A DNA stretch of 64,000 nucleotides from Bacteroidota bacterium (lineage in GTDB: Bacteria; Bacteroidota; Bacteroidia; Chitinophagales; Saprospiraceae): assembly GCA_024642705.1 (NCBI GenBank), contig JAHEAQ010000001.1:238225-302224 (forward strand), written 5' to 3'. Within the stretch, counting starts at the first letter, position 1, and the number at the start of each line of letters is the position of its first letter. A program made the position numbers and the translations under genes. This document shows, one piece after another, positions 53,103 through 62,795 of the stretch. The notes under the pieces are model-generated. The model was not told where the DNA came from. It did not search any database and saw only the letters and a program-made list of their open reading frames with translations.

Positions 53103-53110
53103 TATTTTTG
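53103..53110 (+). promoter_or_regulatory. -7 promoter box of the TetR-efflux operon
   Basis: TATTTTTG matches TAnnTTTG exactly and ends seven bases before the tetR ATG at 53118. This is the same spacing as at the Phe/Tyr leader, so the message is expected to be leaderless or nearly so. Confidence 0.5.
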
Positions 53111-53117
53111 CGGCGAA

Positions 53118-53726
53118 ATGAATATACTAGATAAAATTATAGCAACATCAGAAAAACTTTTCATGAATTATGGCCTAAAAAGCATAAGCATGGATGACAT
53201 TGCTGCTGAAATTGGTATATCAAAAAAAACGATCTATAAACATTTTTCTACAAAAGACAAATTGATTCAAATCACCTTGTCCTTGTATCTGAAAAACGAA
53301 AAAAAGGTCGTAACCAAAATAGCTTTAGAAAGTGAAAATGCAGTTGAAGAGATCATTACTATTGGCAAGCATGTCATCAATATGGCAAGAAAATTAAAGC
53401 CGACTTTGATTTTCGATTTGAAAAAATACCATTCGGAAAATTGGAAATTAATTGAAGAGCACCATAATAATTTTATTAATGAAACCATTCGGAAAAATAT
53501 TGAAAAAGGCATAGCGGAAGGTTTGTTCAGAGAAAATATTAATCCAGAAGTTATTGCAAAGCTATATGTAGTAAAAAGTCTATTTATTTCTGATGAGACT
53601 AATTTCCCTTTGAAATTCATCTCTCTTGATAGTTTATTAAAAGAACATTTATTATATCATTTATATGGAATCCTTTCACATGAAGGCATTAAACTAGTTG
53701 AAAAATATGAACTCGAAGCATTATAG
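53118..53726 (+). CDS. TetR/AcrR-family transcriptional regulator
   Basis: 202 residues. The N-terminal HTH is typical (IIATSEKLFMNYGLKSISMDDIAAEIGISKKTIYKHFSTKDKLI). The helical C-terminal part should bind an inducer. It likely represses its own operon, the pump genes that follow. Its 3' end overlaps the tolC-like gene by 20 bases. No operator palindrome was identified with confidence near 53100. Confidence 0.9.
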   Translation: MNILDKIIATSEKLFMNYGLKSISMDDIAAEIGISKKTIYKHFSTKDKLIQITLSLYLKNEKKVVTKIALESENAVEEIITIGKHVINMARKLKPTLIFDLKKYHSENWKLIEEHHNNFINETIRKNIEKGIAEGLFRENINPEVIAKLYVVKSLFISDETNFPLKFISLDSLLKEHLLYHLYGILSHEGIKLVEKYELEAL

Positions 53727-55044
53727 CATCACTTTTGTGCTGCTTTTATTAATTTATTTGCCTTTAAAAGGCCAAGAAACTTATACTATAGATGAATCTG
53801 TTAATTATGCTATTAAAAATAGTGCACAAACAAGACTCAATCAATTGGATTTAACAAAAGCAGAAGCTCAGATAAAAGAATATAGAGCTACTGGACTTCC
53901 TCAATTAAAGGGAAGCGTTAATTATCAACATTTCATCAATTTGCCAACTTCGCTATTACCAGCAGAGATTTTTGGAGGTCCAGCAGGAACTTTTGCGGAA
54001 ATTAAATTCGGCTTAAAAAACAGTCTAAATTCTGGATTGGAATTGAATTCATTAATCTTTGATGGGTCCTTTTTTACTGGATTAAGAGCTCAAAAAATTT
54101 ATAGAGAATTAGTATTCAAACAAGCCGAACAATCTGAATTCGAAATAAAAAACAATGTTACTAAAGCATATTTAGGCGTGCTAATTGCCGAAAGAAACAA
54201 AAATATTATTGAAAAGAATCTGGAAAATCTTGAAAAAACACTCGAAGAAACTAAAATCTTTTTCGAAAATGGTTTTTTAGAGAAATTGGATGTTAGCAGA
54301 TTGCAATTGTCATTCGATAATTTATCAACTGAAATTGGAAGAATTGATCGAATTATCAATTTGTCAAAGAATCTATTGAAATTCCAAATGAACTATCCTT
54401 TGGATAAGGACATCACACTAAGTGAAACATTGGACGACCTTGTAGATAAAGTTATCATCGCAAAAGTTGATTTGAATGAGCCATTAGATATCAATAATAG
54501 ACCTGAATATGCAGTTATTGAAACAGGCGAAAAGCTGAATGAACTGAATATCGAAGCAATGAAGAAAGGTTATTTACCTTCTCTTATTGGATTCGCAAAT
54601 TATCAAACAGCAATTCAGAGAAATAACCTATTTAACAATGATGAACCAGCATTTTTTCCTACAACAATAGTTGGTTTGGGTCTTTCTATTCCAATATGGG
54701 ACAGTTATGCTAAACGATCAAAAATTCAGCAGGCTCAAGTTGATTTAGAAATAACTAGAGTTCAAAAATCTGAATTTGAAAGAGGAGTTAGTCTTCAAGT
54801 TTACAATGCAAAATTGAATTATGAAAATGCATTAAACACTGTAAATAATACAAAAAGAAATGAAAATTTGGCACTTGAAATTTACAATACTTCACAAATT
54901 AAATTCAAAGAAGGTATTGGATCAAGTCTGGAATTAGGCCAAGCTGAACAAAATCTTTATGCCGCTCAGGCAAATTATATAAATGCTCTTTATGAGTTAG
55001 TTGTTGCAAAAACAGATTTAGATATATCCTTAGGTAAAAATTAA
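53707..55044 (+). CDS. TolC-family outer-membrane efflux protein
   Basis: 445 residues. Signal peptide (HYSITFVLLLLIYLPLKG). Two repeats of the TolC barrel-helix fold, e.g. TKAEAQIKEYRATGLPQLKGSVNYQH and RPEYAVIETGEKLNELNIEAMKKGYLPSLIGFANYQ. It forms the outer-membrane channel of the tripartite pump with the adaptor and RND permease. ATG 53707 lies in frame of the upstream extension TTG 53698 and starts the signal peptide better. Confidence 0.9.
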   Translation: MNSKHYSITFVLLLLIYLPLKGQETYTIDESVNYAIKNSAQTRLNQLDLTKAEAQIKEYRATGLPQLKGSVNYQHFINLPTSLLPAEIFGGPAGTFAEIKFGLKNSLNSGLELNSLIFDGSFFTGLRAQKIYRELVFKQAEQSEFEIKNNVTKAYLGVLIAERNKNIIEKNLENLEKTLEETKIFFENGFLEKLDVSRLQLSFDNLSTEIGRIDRIINLSKNLLKFQMNYPLDKDITLSETLDDLVDKVIIAKVDLNEPLDINNRPEYAVIETGEKLNELNIEAMKKGYLPSLIGFANYQTAIQRNNLFNNDEPAFFPTTIVGLGLSIPIWDSYAKRSKIQQAQVDLEITRVQKSEFERGVSLQVYNAKLNYENALNTVNNTKRNENLALEIYNTSQIKFKEGIGSSLELGQAEQNLYAAQANYINALYELVVAKTDLDISLGKN

Positions 55045-55057
55045 GACAAAAATTATA

Positions 55058-56203
55058 ATGAAACGATACTATACTTTAGTCCTTTTAGGACTTTTATTAA
55101 TTTCTTCATGCGCTTCAAATGCAGGAGAACCTCAAAGTTTAGAAGAATTGAAAAAATCTCTTGCTACTTTGAAAACAGAACGTTCTGAACTAGAAAAAAA
55201 TATTAAAAATCTAGAAAGCGAAATTGAAAAATTGGAACCAATCAACTTAAAGCCAGAAAAGTTGGTGACCACAGATATTTTGGCTAGAGAAGATTTCAAA
55301 AGATATATAGATATTCAAGGTTCTGTAAATTCTAGCGAGGCTGTATATGCGTCCCCTGAAATTGGTGGCAGAATTCTTTCTATGACCATTAATGAAGGAG
55401 ACTTTATAAAAGCCGGAGCTAAAGTTGCCACTTTAGATGTAGAGACCGTTAGAAATCAAATTTTAGAAGTTGAAAAATCTTTGGAATTGGCCAATGATAT
55501 TTTTAATCGTCAAGAAAGATTATGGAACCAAGAAATAGGCTCAGAAATTCAATTCCTACAGGCAAAAAACAACAAAGAAAGACTTGAAAAATCTCTTGAG
55601 AGTATTAAATATCAATTGACAAAAGCAAATGTTTATGCTCCTATTTCTGGATTTGCTGACAAAATTTTCTTGAAAAAAGGAGAACTAGCTGGGCCTGGTG
55701 CACCTATCATTCAAATCATAAATACGAATACCGTAAAAGTTGTTGCAGACGTACCAGAATCATTGTTGGGAAAGGTTAAGAAAGGTGAAACTGTTGAAAT
55801 CGATTTTCCAGCTTTGAAAGAAAGTAAAAAAGGAAAAGTATCCTTAGTAGGTAGGTCCATCGATCCTGCGAACAGAACATTCAAAGTAGAGGTTGAATTG
55901 CCGAATTCCAATAATTTACTAAAACCTAATCTACTATCAATTATGAAAATCAACGATTTGACAGTAGAGAATACGATTGCTATCCCTTTAGAATTAGTTC
56001 AACAAGAAATAAGTGGTAAAGACTATGTTTTTGTTGTAGGAAATTCACCAGGCGGACTCATAAGCGAAAAAAGATATGTGGAAACAGGAGCCACATTTGA
56101 AAACAAAATTGTGATCGATTCAGGTTTAAATGAAGGGGATCAAATTATCATGATTGGCGCAAGAGGACTTGCTAGCGATGAATTAATAAAAGTCCAAGAA
56201 TAA
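55058..56203 (+). CDS. RND efflux periplasmic adaptor (lipoprotein)
   Basis: 381 residues. Lipobox Cys18 after YYTLVLLGLLLIS. A coiled coil at about residues 24-62 (LEELKKSLATLKTERSELEK), then a lipoyl-like domain (SPEIGGRILSMTINEGDFIKAGAKVATLDVE), a beta-barrel and a membrane-proximal domain. It links the RND pump to the TolC channel. 13 bases after the tolC-like gene. Confidence 0.93.
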   Translation: MKRYYTLVLLGLLLISSCASNAGEPQSLEELKKSLATLKTERSELEKNIKNLESEIEKLEPINLKPEKLVTTDILAREDFKRYIDIQGSVNSSEAVYASPEIGGRILSMTINEGDFIKAGAKVATLDVETVRNQILEVEKSLELANDIFNRQERLWNQEIGSEIQFLQAKNNKERLEKSLESIKYQLTKANVYAPISGFADKIFLKKGELAGPGAPIIQIINTNTVKVVADVPESLLGKVKKGETVEIDFPALKESKKGKVSLVGRSIDPANRTFKVEVELPNSNNLLKPNLLSIMKINDLTVENTIAIPLELVQQEISGKDYVFVVGNSPGGLISEKRYVETGATFENKIVIDSGLNEGDQIIMIGARGLASDELIKVQE

Positions 56204-56232
56204 AATAAAAAAACAACATATCACGAAGTGTA

Positions 56233-59200
56233 ATGGAAGAAAAAAACGATAAAAAATTGCTAAGGACTTTTGGACTAACAAATCTTGCAGTTGACAATAA
56301 GATAACAGTATTTTTATTAACAATAATGATTTTTGTTTTTGGAATACTTTCATATATAGGGATGCCAAAAGAATCCTTTCCAGAAATAACTTTTCCACAA
56401 ATTTTTGTAAACACAACTTATTTTGGAAACTCTGCGGGAGATATTGAAAATCTCGTAACACGACCTTTAGAAAATCAGCTTTCTACAATTTCAGAAATTA
56501 AATCTGTTACTTCATCTTCAATGCAAGATTTTTCAATCATTACTTGCGAATTTGAAACAGATATTGATATTGAATATGCTAAGCAAAAAGTAAAGGATGC
56601 TGTAGATAAGGCAAAATCAGATTTACCCAATGACTTAACAAGTGAACCTGAAGTTTTGGATATCAATTTATCAGAAATTCCGATTATGAGCGTCAATTTA
56701 TCTGGAGATTTTCCAAATGATGAGTTAAGATCTTATGCCGAATTTTTGCAAGATAAATTTGATGATTTGAAAGAAATTTCAAGCGTTAATTTAAAAGGAA
56801 CTTTAGATCGAGAAGTACAGATAAATGTAGATGTTCCAATAATGCAAGCCTTGGAAGTTAGTTTTGGAGATATAGAGAACGCAGTGAAAGCTGAAAACTT
56901 AACTATGTCAGGAGGTGAAATTGTTAACAATGATTTTAGACGATCAATTAGAATTATTGGAGAGTTTACTGAATTAAAAAGTTTAGAAAACTTAATTATT
57001 AAAGCTGAAAATCAAAAACCAATATATTTAAAAGATTTTGCTAAAGTAAATTTCGGATTTGCAGAGCAAACGAGCATAGCTCGATCTGATAAATTGCCAG
57101 TAGTGTCCCTTGATATTATTAAGCGCGCTGGAGAAAATCTATTGTTGGCTTCGGATAAAATAAAAGCTATAGTTGACGATGCGCAGAAAAATGATCTTCC
57201 ACAAAATTTGAGTGTAAAAGTTTTTAATGATCAATCGGTGAGAACCAGAGATATGGTTTCGAATCTTGAAAATAGTATCATTTCAGGCGTAATTCTCGTC
57301 GTTGTCATCCTTTTATTTTTTCTCGGTTTAAGAAACGCTTCATTTGTTGGGATAGCAATTCCTATTTCTATGATGATGGGAATAATGTTATTAAGCTTTA
57401 TCGGCTACACACTCAACATGGTGGTCTTATTTTCGCTTATCCTGGCTTTGGGTATGTTGGTAGACAATGCTATAGTAGTAGTTGAAAATATTTATAGATA
57501 TTATGGGGAAGGTTACAGTAAGGACGATTCAGCAAAATTTGGAACTGGAGAAGTTGCTTTGCCCATAATTTCGTCAACAGCAACCACTTTGGCAGCATTT
57601 GTCCCTTTAGCATTCTGGCCGGGATTGTTTGGTTCTTTTATGAAATTCTTGCCTATAACCTTAATTGCTGTTCTAACGGCTTCCCTTTTTATTGCCCTAG
57701 TAATCAATCCTGTATTAACTTCAACTTTCATGGTTAAAGAAGATACTGGAAAAAAGAAAAAAAGTAAATCTGTCAAGAATTTTATCATTTCAATATGTGC
57801 ACTTTTATTATTTGTATTGGTTGGTCATTTTTCTGGAACAATGTGGTTGCGAAATTTAAGTATTATCATCACAGGAATGATAATTGTAAATTTCTTTATA
57901 TTAAGACCAGGCACTCGGATATTCCAAAAGCATATTATGCCATTTTTTGAGAACATATATGATAAATTTATAAGATTCGCCCTTTACAAATTTATGCCCT
58001 ATTTGTTTTTCATAGGTTCTTTTATCTTATTGGTTATTTCAATGGTTTTATTAGTTAAAGATCTACCGAAAATTGATTTGTTTCCAAGTACAGATCCAAA
58101 TTATGTGAATGTTTTTGTTGAATTACCTATGGGTAAAGATATTCTTGCCACAAATGAAATAATGCTTCAAATCGAAGAAAAAGTTGAAAAGGATTTAGCC
58201 AAAGATGCAGAAGTTGTAGACGCTATACTTTCGCAAATTGGTGAAAATACAGGAGATCCAAGCATGGGCATGTCATTCGGTGCATCACCGAATAAGGCTA
58301 GATTGACAGTATCATTCGTTCCTTCAGAAGATAGAAATGGTAAATCAACTGTAGATATTATGGAACAAATTAGGGAATCTATAAATGGAATTCCAGGAGT
58401 TCAAATGACCGTTGACAAAGATGCTTCCGGGCCGCCTCAAGAAAAACCAGTTTATATTGAGCTTACAGGAAACGATATGGATCAATTAGCTACTTTGTCT
58501 GAATCTGTAATTTCTTTCATCAATCGATCAAATGTAGAAGGAATTGAAGAATTAAAGGCAGATGTTCAAATTGGCAAACCAGAAATGCAAATTGGTATTG
58601 ATAGAGCCGCAGCAAGAAGATATGAAATATCAACTTTTGGAATTGCTGATGTTATAAGAACCGCTGTTTTTGGAAAAGAAATATCTAAATTCAAACAAGG
58701 CGAAGATGATTATCCTATCAACTTAAGAGCAGAAGAAAATTATAGAAATAGTGTAAGTGACATTCTTAACCAAAAAATCACGTTTAGAAATCCTGCAAAC
58801 GGAAGAATTGCTCAGGTCCCTATTGCTTCAGTTGCAGATATAAAGTACACTTCAACTTATAGCTCAATCAACCGAAGAGACCAAGAGAGAATGATTACTA
58901 TCACTTCCAATGTATTGAGTAATTACAACCCTAACGAAGTGGTGAAAAACATTGGAGAAGTAATGGAAGATTATGAAATGCCTGAAGGATATTCATTTAA
59001 ATTTGCAGGTCAACAAGCTCAGCAAATGGAGGAAATGGCATTTCTTTCTAAAGCCTTGGGAATTGCAGTATTTGCAATTTTCTTAATTTTGGTAATGCAA
59101 TTCAATTCGTTAATATCTCCATTTATCATTATACTTTCTGTTGTATTTAGTTTAATTGGAGTGTTATTTGGATATCTCTGGTCAGGCATGGATATTTTGA

Positions 59201-59667
59201 TAATTATGACTGGTGTAGGTATCATTTCCTTGGCAGGCATAGTTGTGAACAATGCTATTGTCCTCGTCGATTACACTAATTTGACTGTTCAGAGACGCCG
59301 CGAAAAACTAGGTATTGATAACATGATAAATATGGACGCTGAAGATGTTAGAGAAGCAATAGTAAGGAGTGGTGCTACTAGGCTTAGACCGGTTCTTTTA
59401 ACTGCAATAACAACAGTTTTGGGATTAATTCCATTGGCAATTGGTCTTAATATTAACTTCATCACATTAGTTACTGATTTCGATCCTCAATATTTTGTAG
59501 GTGGGGACAATGCAGCATTCTGGGGAACTATGGCTTGGACTGTAATTTATGGCTTGGTATTTTCTACTTTTTTAACATTGGTAATTGTGCCTGTGATGTA
59601 TTGGTTAGGATTTTTATTTAAACGATTTATTATCAGATTATTTTCAAAACAAACTGAAATAGTATAA
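56233..59667 (+). CDS. RND-family efflux permease with an extra membrane insertion
   Basis: 1144 residues, proton-driven exporter. Two MMPL-like repeats, porter domains, TM4 VDNAIVVVEN (Asp411, Asn412 in place of the usual Asp-Asp) and TM10 VVNNAIVLVDYTN (Asn replacing Lys940 of AcrB). Between TM6 and the second periplasmic domain an added segment at about 510-570 (NFIISICALLLFVLVGHFSG and LSIIITGMIIVNFFIL) contributes two more helices. So 14 rather than 12 are predicted. Substrate unknown. Stop shares a base with pdxH. Confidence 0.92.
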   Translation: MEEKNDKKLLRTFGLTNLAVDNKITVFLLTIMIFVFGILSYIGMPKESFPEITFPQIFVNTTYFGNSAGDIENLVTRPLENQLSTISEIKSVTSSSMQDFSIITCEFETDIDIEYAKQKVKDAVDKAKSDLPNDLTSEPEVLDINLSEIPIMSVNLSGDFPNDELRSYAEFLQDKFDDLKEISSVNLKGTLDREVQINVDVPIMQALEVSFGDIENAVKAENLTMSGGEIVNNDFRRSIRIIGEFTELKSLENLIIKAENQKPIYLKDFAKVNFGFAEQTSIARSDKLPVVSLDIIKRAGENLLLASDKIKAIVDDAQKNDLPQNLSVKVFNDQSVRTRDMVSNLENSIISGVILVVVILLFFLGLRNASFVGIAIPISMMMGIMLLSFIGYTLNMVVLFSLILALGMLVDNAIVVVENIYRYYGEGYSKDDSAKFGTGEVALPIISSTATTLAAFVPLAFWPGLFGSFMKFLPITLIAVLTASLFIALVINPVLTSTFMVKEDTGKKKKSKSVKNFIISICALLLFVLVGHFSGTMWLRNLSIIITGMIIVNFFILRPGTRIFQKHIMPFFENIYDKFIRFALYKFMPYLFFIGSFILLVISMVLLVKDLPKIDLFPSTDPNYVNVFVELPMGKDILATNEIMLQIEEKVEKDLAKDAEVVDAILSQIGENTGDPSMGMSFGASPNKARLTVSFVPSEDRNGKSTVDIMEQIRESINGIPGVQMTVDKDASGPPQEKPVYIELTGNDMDQLATLSESVISFINRSNVEGIEELKADVQIGKPEMQIGIDRAAARRYEISTFGIADVIRTAVFGKEISKFKQGEDDYPINLRAEENYRNSVSDILNQKITFRNPANGRIAQVPIASVADIKYTSTYSSINRRDQERMITITSNVLSNYNPNEVVKNIGEVMEDYEMPEGYSFKFAGQQAQQMEEMAFLSKALGIAVFAIFLILVMQFNSLISPFIIILSVVFSLIGVLFGYLWSGMDILIIMTGVGIISLAGIVVNNAIVLVDYTNLTVQRRREKLGIDNMINMDAEDVREAIVRSGATRLRPVLLTAITTVLGLIPLAIGLNINFITLVTDFDPQYFVGGDNAAFWGTMAWTVIYGLVFSTFLTLVIVPVMYWLGFLFKRFIIRLFSKQTEIV

Positions 59668-60311
59668 TGAAAAAGGATTTATCAAATATGCGTGAAAACT
59701 ATAAAAAAGGAATTCTCGATGTTTCGGATATTAATCAAGATCCTTTTGCTCAATTTCAAAAATGGTTTAATGATGCTATTGCTGGAAAAGTAGTGGAGCC
59801 AAATGCAATGACCTTATCAACGGTTAATAAAAATGGGCACCCCTCATCTAGAATTGTTCTGCTAAAGGAAGTCGATGATCAAGGGTTTGTTTTTTTTACA
59901 AATTATGACAGCAAAAAAGGCCAAGAAATTCACCAAAACGACAATGTAGCAATTAATTTTTTTTGGAGAGAGCTTGAACGGCAAGTTCAAATCCAGGGAA
60001 AAGCTAAAAAAATAAGTGAAACACTTTCTGAATCTTATTTCCACTCTCGACCGTTTGGAAGTCAAATTGGGGCTATTTCTTCTAATCAAAGTTCACAAAT
60101 TGAAAATAGGGCCCGATTAGAAGAAAAATATAGTCAAAATTATGATTTGTACAAAGAGCAAGGGTATGCACCTTTTCCCAATAATTGGGGTGGATTTATA
60201 GTGACTCCAAGCTATTTTGAATTTTGGCAGGGACGAGAAAGTCGATTACATGATAGATTTGAATATTTGAAGAAAGGCGATAACTGGCAAATAAATAGAT
60301 TAGAGCCCTAA
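59667..60311 (+). CDS. pdxH: Pyridoxamine 5'-phosphate oxidase
   Basis: Uses FMN and oxygen to make pyridoxal 5'-phosphate from pyridoxine or pyridoxamine phosphate. 214 residues. The FMN-binding TLSTVNKNGHPSSRIVLLKEVDDQGFVFFTNYDSKKG, then FFWRELERQVQIQGKAKKIS and the C-terminal WQGRESRLHDRFEY match the family. Its ATG overlaps the RND stop (TAATG), so it is translated from the same message although the functions are unrelated. A terminator follows at 60339-60378. Confidence 0.95.
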   Translation: MKKDLSNMRENYKKGILDVSDINQDPFAQFQKWFNDAIAGKVVEPNAMTLSTVNKNGHPSSRIVLLKEVDDQGFVFFTNYDSKKGQEIHQNDNVAINFFWRELERQVQIQGKAKKISETLSESYFHSRPFGSQIGAISSNQSSQIENRARLEEKYSQNYDLYKEQGYAPFPNNWGGFIVTPSYFEFWQGRESRLHDRFEYLKKGDNWQINRLEP

Positions 60312-60338
60312 GATCATTTCATTTATTTGGTAAAAAAC

Positions 60339-60378
60339 AAAAGCCTGATATTGGATGCCTTTCCAATACCAGGCTTTT
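60339..60378. terminator. Bidirectional terminator between pdxH and ssb
   Basis: AAAAGCCTG (60339-60347) pairs with CAGGCTTTT (60370-60378), extended by TATTGG with CCAATA across one mismatch. T's follow on the plus strand and TTTTGTTTTTT on the minus strand. Confidence 0.85.
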
Positions 60379-60421
60379 ACAATTTATCTCAAAGTGTATT
60401 TACTAATATTATTGCAAAATG

Positions 60422-60775
60422 CTAAAAAGGGAGGGCCTCATCCTTTGTAGAAAAATTTTTAAAATTATTCACTTTCACTTGAGTTGAATACTTGGTTTCC
60501 CCTGTTTTTGTTTTGTAACTTTCTTGGTTTAGCTGTCCTTGAACTAGTACGTGACTGCCCTTTTTTAGAAATTTACTCATTTTTTCCGCCGTTCCATTCC
60601 AAGCAATAATTGGATGCCACTCTGTTTTTTGTACTTTCTCACCATTTTTATCTTTATAGACTGAATTGGTTGCAATACTAGTTTTTCCGATTTTTACTCC
60701 ACTTGAAAGTTCTGTAATTTGAACATCTGTTCCTAAGTATCCGATTAATGTTACTGAGTTATTTAAAGCATTCAT
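60422..60775 (-). CDS. ssb: Single-stranded DNA-binding protein
   Basis: 117 residues, an OB fold: NSVTLIGYLGTDVQITELSSGVKIGKTSIATNS, WHPIIAWNGTAEKMSKFLKKGSHVLVQGQLN, and a short C-terminal tail ending DEALPF, which keeps the acidic-Pro-Phe tip that binds partners such as RecO and the primosome. It lacks the long disordered linker of E. coli SSB. Probably a second, accessory SSB. A single gene; promoter region to 61031. Confidence 0.9.
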   Translation of the reverse strand: MNALNNSVTLIGYLGTDVQITELSSGVKIGKTSIATNSVYKDKNGEKVQKTEWHPIIAWNGTAEKMSKFLKKGSHVLVQGQLNQESYKTKTGETKYSTQVKVNNFKNFSTKDEALPF

Positions 60776-61031
60776 AATAAATAAGTTTGTGTGCGATATT
60801 GCACTGTTTTAATAAATAATTGTTGACAAGACAAATATGAATGCATAATGAAAAAATATTCGGTTTGTAGTCGAATAATATCGTTTGTTGTCGTTTATAA
60901 ATGAATAAATATTTCTATTTAATTGTATATCAATAATTTACAACAAATAAATAAATTGAATTTTTTAGACGAAAAGGATATTGAATTTATAAAACATGAT
61001 ATTCACATTCTTCAATCTCCCAAATTATTGA

Positions 61032-62009
61032 TTATTTGGTCTCATAACTTTCGGAATCATGGATTTTTATTCCTGATTGATCGCTCACTGTAAATACGAA
61101 ATCTGGTTTTACACTATATGCCCCAAAATTTCCATTTTTATCTAATGCAATATACCCTACTTGTATATCTGTGATATCTTGTTTACGTACTATTCTCATT
61201 ACAGCTTCTTTGCATGCCTCAAAAGGCGACATGCCTTGACGCATAAGTTCCACAACTAAGAAAGAACCTACACTTCTCATAACCAATTCTCCCATTCCAG
61301 TAGCAACTGCTGCACCTATTTCATTATCGACATACAAACCTGCACCAATTATAGGACTATCTCCAATTCTTCCTGCCATTTTATATGCCAATCCACTTGT
61401 AGTGCAAGCTCCACTTAAATTGCCATCTGAATCAATTCCAATTATTCCTATGGTATCGTGCAGTTCAATATTTACTTTTGGTTTGTATTCCGCTTTTACT
61501 AACCATTCTTCATATTCTTTTTTAGAAGCTTCAGTTAATAGATTTTCCTTACTAAAGCCTTGTGCCAGTGCAAATTGCAAAGCACCATCACCAGAAAGCA
61601 TCACATGAGGTGTTTCCTCCATTACTTTTCTAGCCACAGAAATTGGATGCTTTATATGTTGCAAATAAGTTACAGCACCACATCCTCCCAAGTGATTCAT
61701 AATACACGCGTCCAATGTAACATTTCCATCCCGATCTGGCCTCCCACCATACCCAACAGATTGATCTGCTGGATCGCCCTCCGGTATCCGTGCGCCAGCT
61801 TCTACCGCATCAATTGATTTTCCATTTTTAGACAAAACTTCCCAAGCTGCATTATTGGCTCCTTCATTTTTCCAAGTAGAAACTACGATGGGAATATTTT
61901 TACTCAACTCTTTATTTGTTGTAATTTCTTTACCTTCACAAGATTGCAAAATCACTCCTGTGGTGATTACTATCGAACTATTTATAAATTTTCTGCGTGT
62001 TTGCTTCAT
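61032..62009 (-). CDS. Tat-exported glycosylasparaginase-type Ntn-hydrolase
   Basis: 325 residues. N-terminus KQTRRKFINSSIVIT is a Tat signal (T-R-R-K-F), and LQSC near residue 24 reads as a lipobox. The nucleophile Thr186 in HDTIGIIGIDSDGNLSGACTTSG is preceded by Asp185, at the autocatalytic cleavage site, and the second half has GRIGDSPIIGAGLYVDNEIGAAVATG. The family cleaves GlcNAc-Asn bonds from glycoproteins (Elizabethkingia enzyme) or isoaspartyl peptides. Its export suits breakdown of scavenged glycopeptides. Single gene. Confidence 0.88.
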   Translation of the reverse strand: MKQTRRKFINSSIVITTGVILQSCEGKEITTNKELSKNIPIVVSTWKNEGANNAAWEVLSKNGKSIDAVEAGARIPEGDPADQSVGYGGRPDRDGNVTLDACIMNHLGGCGAVTYLQHIKHPISVARKVMEETPHVMLSGDGALQFALAQGFSKENLLTEASKKEYEEWLVKAEYKPKVNIELHDTIGIIGIDSDGNLSGACTTSGLAYKMAGRIGDSPIIGAGLYVDNEIGAAVATGMGELVMRSVGSFLVVELMRQGMSPFEACKEAVMRIVRKQDITDIQVGYIALDKNGNFGAYSVKPDFVFTVSDQSGIKIHDSESYETK

Positions 62010-62128
62010 TTTAAAAGATATCTAATATTATAAAATCCTATATTTTTTCGTTATCATATTGTTAATCAATTTGAATAATTATACTTATCATAAATATATT
62101 ATTAAATAAATATTATCTTCTAGATTAT

Positions 62129-62136
62129 TAATTTTG
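62129..62136 (+). promoter_or_regulatory. -7 promoter box before the 62153 gene
   Basis: TAATTTTG matches TAnnTTTG exactly; the start of transcription would be about 62142, only 11 bases before the first ATG. The -33 element is not clear. Confidence 0.45.
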
Positions 62137-62152
62137 TTTTATAAACTTCAAA

Positions 62153-62779
62153 ATGATGAATTCGAAAATAAAAATATATATTCTGACTTTTATCCTTGGG
62201 CTTAACTATGTTTCTGCGCAAGTTGAAATCAAAACTAATGCTTTAGGTTTGGTTACTAATAATTATAATGCACAAGTTGAATTATTATTGAATTATAGAT
62301 CTGGAATTGAACTTGAACTTAGCTATAGGAATACACCTTGGATATTAGGCCTTTCTGGATCAGAAATAAAAAACAACTCCTTTAGATTTTTAACTTCGTA
62401 TAAATATTATCTAGATTCTGAGGATCCTGCATCTGGATTATATTTTGGTCCGTATCTAAGATTAAAAGTAGCTGGAATGGAAAATATCCCAGTAGCTCTT
62501 GACCAGACTTATTCCGGTATTTTTGCTAATCCTGAAATTGTTAAAGTTATTAACAATGCTTTTACTGTCGGAATAACCGGTGGTCAGAAAATTGTATTTA
62601 ATAACAATTTTGTGCTTGAATATTATGCTGGTATTGGATATAATCCATTCAACAATATTAGAATCAGAGATGATATTCCAAAAGAAATTGAACCATATTT
62701 AAATATTACTTCCAACACATTTACTTGGCCATGGGATTTTCGATTAGGTTTTTCACTTGGTTATAGAATTTGGCGCTAA
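62153..62779 (+). CDS. DUF3575-like outer-membrane protein
   Basis: 208 residues from the first of two adjacent ATGs (62153 or 62156). Signal peptide (KIKIYILTFILGLNYVSA). The mature start VEIKTNALGLVTNNYNAQVELLLNYRSGIELEL and the later FVLEYYAGIGYNPFNNIRI resemble DUF3575 proteins, eight-stranded barrels. The C-terminus ends GYRIWR. It may be cotranscribed with the lipoprotein gene that starts 16 bases later. Function unknown. Confidence 0.6.
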   Translation: MMNSKIKIYILTFILGLNYVSAQVEIKTNALGLVTNNYNAQVELLLNYRSGIELELSYRNTPWILGLSGSEIKNNSFRFLTSYKYYLDSEDPASGLYFGPYLRLKVAGMENIPVALDQTYSGIFANPEIVKVINNAFTVGITGGQKIVFNNNFVLEYYAGIGYNPFNNIRIRDDIPKEIEPYLNITSNTFTWPWDFRLGFSLGYRIWR

Positions 62780-62795
62780 AAATGGTTAATTGATT

